A stretch of DNA of 64,000 bases from Metabacillus mangrovi (GTDB lineage Bacteria > Bacillota > Bacilli > Bacillales > Bacillaceae). Of this stretch, positions 58,136 through 64,000 are shown piece after piece. The position numbers were made by a program, and so were the translations under genes. Position 1 is the stretch's first letter. Every line of letters starts with the position of its first letter. The notes below the pieces were generated by a model. That model saw only the letters and a list, made by a program, of their open reading frames with translations. It did no database searches and was not told where the DNA came from. The stretch spans positions 53,408-117,407 of the forward strand of contig NZ_WMIB01000012.1 of assembly GCF_009711125.1 (NCBI RefSeq), in the 5' to 3' direction.

Positions 58136-61100
58136 ATGCTTATGCTCAAAGAACGTATACAGAAAATCATTTCGGAACTGGATTCTTACAGGTACTGCCA
58201 TTCTCATACTCTGGCAGACTATCAAATAACCGAAGCAGGTCCCGGAGAAGAAGAGGCTCCGATCGATAATCCGGAAAACTGGAGTCCGTTTACAGCGGGG
58301 AAGGACCGCTGGGGAGGGTATGACAAAAATTTCTGGTTCCGAACCGGATTCTCCGTCCCTGAGGAAATGCACGGAAAGCCTGTCGTATACGAAGTCATTA
58401 CAGGCAGGGAGTCCTTTTGGGACAGCATCAATCCTCAATTTAAGGTCTTTGTGAACGGAGAATTGGTTCAGGGGCTCGACCACAACCACCGAATTGTAAG
58501 ACTTACGGAATCAGCCGAAGCGGGAAAACACTATGAGATTGTTCTGCATGCCCACTCCGGGCTGGAAGACGTTCAAGTAGATTTGAAGACGAGAATATCC
58601 GTTTTAGAAACAGAAACAGAAGCTCTTTACTTCAATCTGAAAGTAGCATTGGAATCAAGCGGCGCCCTGGCGGATACAGATAAACGCCGAGCGGATCTAA
58701 TTGAGATGCTGAACCATGCCGTGAATCTGCTGGATCTGCGAAAACCGCAGTCGGATGCATTCCATACATCTGTCAGAGAGGCGAATGCGTATCTGGAAAA
58801 GACCGTATACAGCGGAGACATGTGGCATGAGGGAACAACCTTACAGGCGATTGGGCATACACACATCGATGTGGCTTGGAGATGGACGGTCGCCCAGACA
58901 AGACATAAAGTGGTCAGAAGTTTTTCGACCGCCATTAAGCTGATGGAAGAGTATCCAGAGTACATATTCATGTCAAGCCAGCCCCAGCTGTATCAATTCG
59001 TTAAGGAAGAAAGACCGGATTTATATGAAAAGATCAGGCAGAAAATAAAGGAAGGCCGCTGGGAGCCGGAAGGTGCCATGTGGGTCGAGCCGGACTGCAA
59101 TTTGATTTCTGGGGAGTCGCTCGTCCGGCAGATTTTAATGGGTACGAGATTTTTCCAAAAAGAATTCGGAGTGCAAAATAAAATCGTCTGGCTGCCGGAT
59201 GTTTTCGGCTACAGTGCAGCGATGCCCCAAATCTTAAAAAAGTCTGGCATCGATTACTTCCTCACTTCAAAGCTCAGCTGGAATGAGTACAACAAGATGC
59301 CTTATGATACGTTCATGTGGAAGGGAATCGACGGAACAGAAGTTTTGACTCACTTTATCATGGCACGGGAATATGAAAGAGTTGTCGATGGTTTCTATAC
59401 GGTTTACGGGGGCATGCTGAATCCTTCCCAGACAGCCGGAGCCTGGCAGAGATATCAGCAAAAAGAGCTGAACAGTGAAGTGCTGTTCCCTTACGGATAC
59501 GGCGATGGGGGAGGCGGGCCTACAAGAGAGATGCTTGAGAACGGACGCCGTCTGCAGAAGGGAGTTCCGGGAAGCCCAAAAGTGAAAATGGGAAAAGCCC
59601 TCGATTTCTTTGAAAAGCTCGATCAGGATACAGCAGGTCATCCGCGTCTGCCGAAATGGACAGGGGAGCTTTATCTCGAGTATCATCGCGGAACGTACAC
59701 GAGCATGGCGAAAAACAAGAAGTACAACCGGACTTCTGAGTTTCTTTACCAGACAGTAGAATGGCTGTCTGTAATGGCGAAAAACCTGGATCAGTCGTTC
59801 CGTTATCCTGCAGAACAGCTCCATAAAGGCTGGGAACTGATTCTGCTGAACCAGTTCCATGATATTCTGCCGGGGTGCTCGATTCCGCAAGTATACGAAA
59901 CTTCACACCGTCAATATGAGGAACTGATTGGCAGCGGCCGGGAGATGCTGCATGCTGCTATGAAGCAGATTGCATCGAATATGGACCTGAAAGAGACATC
60001 TGTCATTGTTTTTAATCCGCATAGCACGAACCGGACCGATCTGGCAGAGCTTCAGCTGCCCGAAGGTTTTGAACATGCGGAAGTGTCAGATGAAGCAGGA
60101 AACGTTATGAAAATGGAGCAGGATCCAACAGGAAAAGGGCTGTTTTTAGCGGAGAACGTTCCAGCGAAAGGCTACAGGGTGTTTACACTCCGCAAAGCAG
60201 AGCATAAAGCAGTTGAAGCAAAAGAAGATCTTCAAAGGCTTTCCAACTCATTTTTTGACATTCAATTTGACGAAGCAGGAAACATGATTTCAATCTATGA
60301 CAAAAAGAACGAAAGAGAACTGCTCAAGCCCGGTTCGAGAGGGAATGTTCTGCAGGCATTTGAAGACAAGCCTGTTCTGTTCGATGCCTGGGACATCAAT
60401 AAATACTACGAAGAAAAAATGTGGGAAATTAACGAAGTCGTAAGCATAGAGTCCGCCGGAAAAGGCTCGCTCCGAACTGGACTCACCATTAAAAAGCGTT
60501 TTATGGATTCTGTTATCGAGCAGACCATCTACTTGTATGAACATAAGCCGGCCATTGACTTCCATACAAAAGTGGACTGGAAGGAACAGCAAATTCTCGT
60601 AAAAGCAGCCTTCCCAATCGATGTCCAGACGGATAAAGCGACATATGAGATTCAATACGGAAATGTAGAAAGACCGACACACTCCAACACAAGCTGGGAC
60701 GCAGCGAAGTTCGAAGTGTGCGCACATAAATGGGCCGACCTCTCAGAGGATAACTACGGTGTCAGCCTGATTAACGACTGCAAATACGGCCACGACATTA
60801 AAGACGGTGTGATGCGCCTGACTCTGCTGAAGTCAGGAACTTACCCGAGTCCCGATGCGGACAAAGGAACACATGAATTTTCCTATTCGCTTTATCCGCA
60901 CAGCGGGGACTGGAGGGAAGCGGGAACGGTTGAGGAAGCCTATGCCTTTAACAATCCTCTCATCTCGATTACGGAGGAGGCCCATGCAGGAGCACTCCCG
61001 TCAGAATATTCCTTTGTCCAGTCGAATCAGCCAAACGTCATTACGGAAGTGATCAAAAAGGCAGAAGACAGCGATGATGTCATTATCCGCGTGTACGAGA

Positions 61101-61270
61101 GCTTCAAACGCCGGACCAAAGCAGTCCTGTCATTCAACAGCCCTGTCCAGGCCGTAACAGAGTGCGATCTGATGGAAAACGAATTATCATCAATTAAGGT
61201 GGAAAAGAACCAGTTTTCTTTTGAACTGAAACCTTTTGAGATTAAGACCTTCAAGTTAAAGCTCTCTTAA
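58136..61270 (+). CDS. Alpha-mannosidase, GH38
   Basis: A 1044-residue cytoplasmic enzyme removing mannose from alpha-mannosides. Zinc ligands are in GHTHIDVAWRW (His241, Asp245 region), the nucleophile Asp355 in WLPDVFGYS, and a further His in LNQFHDILPGCSI. The N-terminal 200 residues form the beta-domain of the bacterial/class II type (RWGGYDKNFWFRTGF), and the C-terminal part is beta-rich (FSYSLYPHSGDW). It is the last gene of the importer operon and explains the likely substrate of the system. Start ATG 58136 follows AGAGGGACAG. Confidence 0.94.
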   Translation: MLMLKERIQKIISELDSYRYCHSHTLADYQITEAGPGEEEAPIDNPENWSPFTAGKDRWGGYDKNFWFRTGFSVPEEMHGKPVVYEVITGRESFWDSINPQFKVFVNGELVQGLDHNHRIVRLTESAEAGKHYEIVLHAHSGLEDVQVDLKTRISVLETETEALYFNLKVALESSGALADTDKRRADLIEMLNHAVNLLDLRKPQSDAFHTSVREANAYLEKTVYSGDMWHEGTTLQAIGHTHIDVAWRWTVAQTRHKVVRSFSTAIKLMEEYPEYIFMSSQPQLYQFVKEERPDLYEKIRQKIKEGRWEPEGAMWVEPDCNLISGESLVRQILMGTRFFQKEFGVQNKIVWLPDVFGYSAAMPQILKKSGIDYFLTSKLSWNEYNKMPYDTFMWKGIDGTEVLTHFIMAREYERVVDGFYTVYGGMLNPSQTAGAWQRYQQKELNSEVLFPYGYGDGGGGPTREMLENGRRLQKGVPGSPKVKMGKALDFFEKLDQDTAGHPRLPKWTGELYLEYHRGTYTSMAKNKKYNRTSEFLYQTVEWLSVMAKNLDQSFRYPAEQLHKGWELILLNQFHDILPGCSIPQVYETSHRQYEELIGSGREMLHAAMKQIASNMDLKETSVIVFNPHSTNRTDLAELQLPEGFEHAEVSDEAGNVMKMEQDPTGKGLFLAENVPAKGYRVFTLRKAEHKAVEAKEDLQRLSNSFFDIQFDEAGNMISIYDKKNERELLKPGSRGNVLQAFEDKPVLFDAWDINKYYEEKMWEINEVVSIESAGKGSLRTGLTIKKRFMDSVIEQTIYLYEHKPAIDFHTKVDWKEQQILVKAAFPIDVQTDKATYEIQYGNVERPTHSNTSWDAAKFEVCAHKWADLSEDNYGVSLINDCKYGHDIKDGVMRLTLLKSGTYPSPDADKGTHEFSYSLYPHSGDWREAGTVEEAYAFNNPLISITEEAHAGALPSEYSFVQSNQPNVITEVIKKAEDSDDVIIRVYESFKRRTKAVLSFNSPVQAVTECDLMENELSSIKVEKNQFSFELKPFEIKTFKLKLS

Positions 61271-61342
61271 AAAGGTGATGGTTGCACCGCCGCAGGTTTT
61301 CATAGGATAATATGGGAACAAAGGATCAACAGGAGTGACCAT

Positions 61343-61957
61343 ATGAAAGAAGCCTACTATGACCACATCATGAACGTGAAAACCGGAAGGAACCAAAAGG
61401 AAATCCTTCAGGCGGTGCACTATCATTACCACCGGTATGAACCGACTCCGTACAGAGCACTTGAAGCTCTCTACGAAACGTATAAACTTGATAAACAGGA
61501 CCGTGTGGTCGACTTCGGCAGCGGAAAGGGCCGGATCATTTTTTATACGCATTACCTCTTCGGCTGCACCGTCACCGGAATTGAAATGAATAAAGGCCTC
61601 TTCGAAGGAGCGCTTGATAACCTGGAGCGCTACGGAAAGAAAACAAAAAGAAGCAGGGAGACCATCCATTTCGAAAACATCCTCGCAGAAGAGTATCCTC
61701 TCCATCCGGAGGACAACCGGTTTTACTTTTTTAACCCGTTTTCCATCCAGATTTTCATTACCATTGTGAACAGCATCCTTCTTTCGATTGAAAAATCACC
61801 GCGGGAAGTGGAATTGGTGCTTTACTATCCGTCTGAGGAATATATTTTATATCTTGAGAACCAGACCGCCTTTGAACTGACAGAGGAAGTCCTTGTACCG
61901 GAGCTGTACGACGCCAATCCGTCAGAGCGCTTTATGATCTACAGGATCTCTTATTAA
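61343..61957 (+). CDS. Class I SAM-dependent methyltransferase
   Basis: A 204-residue Rossmann-fold methyltransferase. The SAM motif I is VVDFGSGKGRIIFYTH (residues 53-68), with the acidic end of strand 2 in VTGIEMNK. The catalytic motif NPF (YFFNPFSIQIF) resembles the NPPY/DPF types seen in N-methyltransferases. The substrate is unknown. It follows GH38 by 72 bp and has its own AGGAGTG ribosome site. Confidence 0.82.
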   Translation: MKEAYYDHIMNVKTGRNQKEILQAVHYHYHRYEPTPYRALEALYETYKLDKQDRVVDFGSGKGRIIFYTHYLFGCTVTGIEMNKGLFEGALDNLERYGKKTKRSRETIHFENILAEEYPLHPEDNRFYFFNPFSIQIFITIVNSILLSIEKSPREVELVLYYPSEEYILYLENQTAFELTEEVLVPELYDANPSERFMIYRISY

Positions 61958-61960
61958 GCA

Positions 61961-61986
61961 GGATGAATTCGCCCCCAGATTCATCC
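61961..61986 (+). repeat. Perfect hairpin after the methyltransferase gene
   Basis: GGATGAAT (61961-61968) and ATTCATCC (61979-61986) enclose a ten-base C-rich loop. No T-run follows, so it is not a standard terminator. It stands at the head of the leader of the MFS gene. Confidence 0.65.
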
Positions 61987-62009
61987 GAAACGTGAAAGGA
62001 GCATAGTGT

Positions 62010-62027
62010 ATGAACCGTCCAATCTAA
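62010..62027 (+). CDS. Putative five-residue leader peptide of the MFS gene
   Basis: ATG 62010 begins a five-codon frame (MNRPI, then TAA) with an ideal AAAGGAG ribosome site eight bases upstream. It is followed immediately by the pairing sequences at 62028-62070. Very short leaders of this kind precede erm, cat and some efflux genes and control them by ribosome stalling. The call is from arrangement only. Confidence 0.45.
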   Translation: MNRPI

Positions 62028-62070
62028 GTTCCCCCCGGAACATTTTAGTTACTTCAGCAAAATGGGGGAA
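62028..62070 (+). promoter_or_regulatory. Alternative hairpins that could hide the MFS ribosome site
   Basis: TTCCCCC (62029-62035) can pair with GGGGGAA (62064-62070), the ribosome site of the MFS gene, reinforced by ATTTT (62042-62046) with AAAAT (62059-62063). The same 5' arm can instead form GTTCC/GGAAC (62028-62032 with 62037-62041), which would free the ribosome site. Two mutually exclusive folds right after a mini-ORF are the signature of a translational attenuator. Confidence 0.55.
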
Positions 62071-62075
62071 TAAAG

Positions 62076-63263
62076 GTGAATCGCAATTTCTATTTTCTGC
62101 TCGCGGGCCAGTCGCTCGCTAATATTGGGGATGTGCTGTATGTCGTAAGTATCATCCATACGATTTTTATCTTGACCGGGTCTGCTGCCGCCGCCTCATT
62201 TGTGCCGTTTACGGTTACGTCATCCATGTTCATAGCCGGGCTTTTGACGCCGCTTTTGATCGATAAGGTGAATCTTAAATGGCTTTTGGCAGGATCTCAG
62301 ATCGGCAAAACGATCCTGCTTGTTCTTCTTGGTTTTATGATGATTGGCATGAACGCATCGAATGTTTACTGGATGTTTCTCATGATCAGCTTGATCGCGT
62401 TTCTCGATGGATGTGCAAATCCGATCCGGCAGACACTGATCCCGCATTATGTGGAATGGGACCAACTGATCCGTGCGAATGGAATGACTGAGACGGCTAC
62501 GCAGTTTATTCAGGCTTCCATGTGGTTTGCCGGGAGCTTTCTGCTTCTTTTAATGGGTGCTTCACAGCTGATCTGGCTTGTGGGAGGCTTGTTCACTCTG
62601 GCAAGCATCCTGCTTTGTTTCATGGAAAGCATCAGTCACGAAGCAGCGGTCCCGAAAGGAAGATGGGAGCAAATAAAAGAGGGGTGGGTCACACTGTCAC
62701 GCACCCCGGTATTAAAAAGAATTGCCTGGATGGACGGTTTGGAGACAATGGCGGGAACCGTTTGGATCGCTGCGATTTTATACGTTTTTGTCAGTGATGC
62801 TCTGCACACGAATGAAACATGGTGGGGATTCATCAACAGTGCCTTCCTCACGGGAATGATTTTAGGGAGCCTTTACTGTATGAGATTTTCCACCCGTATT
62901 GAAAATAGGCTCGGGGCCTTTATTCTAACGGGTTCGATCGTGAGCTGCCTCGTTACATTGGTTTTCAGTGTAAATCCATATCCTGCTGCCGCCTTGATTT
63001 TGTCATTCTGCTTAGGTATTTTTGGACAGCTCAAAAACATCCCTCAGCAGACCATCATTCAATCAAGCGTGCCTAAAGAACAGTTATCAACCGTGTACAC
63101 GTCATTAGGTGCCATTGGAACCGGAATCTTTGGCATTGGGTCTCTTATAGTGGGCATACTTGCAGATTTACTCGGAATACGAGCCGTATTTATGATCTCC
63201 GGCCTGCTGCTCGCCGGAGTCAGCGTGATCGTTTATAAAAACAGGCAATTGTTTGAGCGATAG
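62076..63263 (+). CDS. MFS efflux transporter (Mef-like group)
   Basis: A 395-residue membrane protein with about twelve helices. The start (NFYFLLAGQSLANIGDVLYVVSI) and the FLDGCANPIRQTLIPHYV segment are typical of the MefA-like branch that exports macrolides and other drugs. The start is GTG 62076 with GGGGGAA six bases upstream; that site is part of a potential hairpin. A terminator follows. Confidence 0.85.
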   Translation: MNRNFYFLLAGQSLANIGDVLYVVSIIHTIFILTGSAAAASFVPFTVTSSMFIAGLLTPLLIDKVNLKWLLAGSQIGKTILLVLLGFMMIGMNASNVYWMFLMISLIAFLDGCANPIRQTLIPHYVEWDQLIRANGMTETATQFIQASMWFAGSFLLLLMGASQLIWLVGGLFTLASILLCFMESISHEAAVPKGRWEQIKEGWVTLSRTPVLKRIAWMDGLETMAGTVWIAAILYVFVSDALHTNETWWGFINSAFLTGMILGSLYCMRFSTRIENRLGAFILTGSIVSCLVTLVFSVNPYPAAALILSFCLGIFGQLKNIPQQTIIQSSVPKEQLSTVYTSLGAIGTGIFGIGSLIVGILADLLGIRAVFMISGLLLAGVSVIVYKNRQLFER

Positions 63264-63272
63264 AAAGAGGCT

Positions 63273-63298
63273 GCCGGGCTTGGACGCCCGGCGTTTTT
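63273..63298 (+). terminator. Terminator of the MFS gene
   Basis: GCCGGGC / GCCCGGC, a perfect 7-bp GC stem with a six-base loop, followed by GTTTTT. Confidence 0.93.
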
Positions 63299-63315
63299 GG
63301 GATGGAGGAATCGTG

Positions 63316-63852
63316 TTGTCCATCTATTTACGGCCATTGAAGGTGGAAGATGCAGAAACGATACTCGCAATGGAACGGAAGAACAGAGATTTCTTCAGTC
63401 AGTATGCACCGGACCGGGCTGCAGATTTTTATACACTGAAAGGGCATCAGAGCAGACTCTGAACCATGGAAGAGAACCGGGAAAAAGACGCTGGCTGTTC
63501 TTTCGGCATCTGTCTGAAAGAGGAAGGAACTCTAATCGGGCAGATTGGATTTTTTAAAGTGGAAAGAGGCCCTGCTCAAAAAGCGATGATCGGCTATTCT
63601 ATGGATCAGGACCACAACGGCAAAGGATACATGACTGAAGCGGTTCGCTTAATCGTGGATTACGGCTTTAAGGAACTGAACCTGCACCGGATCGAAGCCG
63701 AAGTGATGCCCCGCAACACAGGATCAATCCGCATTTTGGAGAAAACAGGCTTCCACAAAGAAGGAATCGCCCGAAAAAATGTCATGATCAACGGTAATTG
63801 GGAGGACAACCAGGTGCTTGCGGTGATTAATGAGGAATTTAAGCTGAAATAG
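63316..63852 (+). pseudogene. GNAT N-acetyltransferase interrupted by an in-frame TGA
   Basis: A RimJ-like acetyltransferase that reads in one frame from TTG 63316 (GGAGGA six bases upstream; GTG 63313 is the alternative) to TAG 63850-63852, except for a TGA at 63460-63462. The N-terminal fragment (YLRPLKVEDAETILAMERKN) and the C-terminal fragment (GYSMDQDHNGKGYMTEAVRL with the acetyl-CoA loop, MPRNTGSIRILEKTGFHKEG) are parts of one normal 178-residue protein. A single CGA to TGA change would explain the stop. ATG 63466 could restart the second part, but no ribosome site is evident. Confidence 0.82.
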
Positions 63853-63876
63853 AGGCCGACATGGCTCTATTTCGGT
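63847..63876 (+). terminator. Probable terminator of the GNAT gene
   Basis: AAATAGA-G-GCC / GGC-TCTATTT stem overlapping the stop codon, one bulged base; only a short T-run follows. Confidence 0.55.
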
Positions 63877-63944
63877 ATGAAACCAGCCGGTGAAAATGGT
63901 TATCGGTTAAATATTCAGGATATCTCTCAGGCCCCCTAACTCGT

Positions 63945-63974
63945 TTGGACACCTCCTCTGATTCAAAATATAAT
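63945..63974 (+). promoter_or_regulatory. Sigma-A promoter for a gene beyond the window
   Basis: TTGGAC (63945-63950) and TATAAT (63969-63974) with an 18-bp spacer, followed by GAGGAGATGAGG, which may be a ribosome site. The gene itself would start at or after the window end. Confidence 0.55.
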
Positions 63975-64000
63975 GAGGGCAGAGGAGATGAGGCCAAGAT

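Noticed and set aside
63460..63462. TGA in the GNAT gene as a selenocysteine codon, given selD in the window
   Set aside because: SelD is explained by mnmH, no selA/selB/selC is seen, no SECIS-like hairpin is evident after the TGA, and the GNAT position is not a redox cysteine site.

Overview
The window looks like chromosomal DNA of a Firmicute of the family Bacillaceae (Bacillus sensu lato). Ribosome-binding sites are strong GGAGG-type, GTG and TTG starts are common, transcripts end in classical hairpin plus T-run terminators, a CcpA-type cre site is present, and the proteins (DgkB, RlmCD, YunG-like, YncB-like nuclease, MsmX-dependent style sugar importers) are typical of that family. No rRNA or tRNA gene and no CRISPR array was seen. 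The species cannot be fixed from the sequence alone.

Layout. 0-13.7 kb: diacylglycerol kinase dgkB and the 23S rRNA methyltransferase rlmCD, separated by about 11 kb of accessory genes: an autoregulated ArsR/small-DMT transporter operon, a deaminase/YunG pair, a frameshifted gene, and a LacI-controlled ABC importer with a TIM-barrel isomerase and an MFS permease. 13.7-15.3 kb: S51 peptidase and a lipoprotein. 15.4-35.9 kb: a region rich in conflict functions. It holds a NUDIX hydrolase plus a PLD/helicase/DUF3427 protein, an orphan CopG antitoxin, a HigBA-type pair whose toxin is truncated, an AbrB/Doc toxin-antitoxin pair, and a complete four-gene type II Wadjet (JetABCD) anti-plasmid operon followed by a small zinc-ribbon gene. 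Interspersed are a MarR/aldo-keto reductase pair, a SEC-C protein and a selenium module (selD, mnmH and a divergent YraQ-family permease).

35.9-45.6 kb: small regulatory and enzyme genes: Lrp, isochorismatase, DUF1272, SGNH hydrolase, a secreted nuclease, a divergent HTH/VWA pair, an SDR, and a CPBP protease driven by a MerR-type promoter. This part ends in a gene-poor stretch with two degenerate tandem-repeat tracts. 45.6-51.3 kb: a translationally coupled operon for a GH31 glycosidase and glucuronate catabolism (uxaC, uxuA, SDR mannonate reductase). 51.4-53.1 kb: MarR plus a GT1 glycosyltransferase with matched operators. 53.2-61.3 kb: an alpha-mannoside regulon: ROK repressor, MalEFG-like importer without its own ATPase, and a GH38 alpha-mannosidase, with shared operators and a cre site. 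61.3-64 kb: a methyltransferase, a Mef-like MFS efflux gene preceded by what looks like a leader-peptide attenuator, and a GNAT gene broken by one stop codon.

The most interesting signals are the Wadjet operon with a fifth gene and a terminator-like hairpin inside jetD, the putative translational attenuator before the MFS gene at 62 kb, the leaderless self-regulated ArsR promoter, the 19-bp-spacer MerR promoter, and the GH31 enzyme coupled to glucuronate metabolism.
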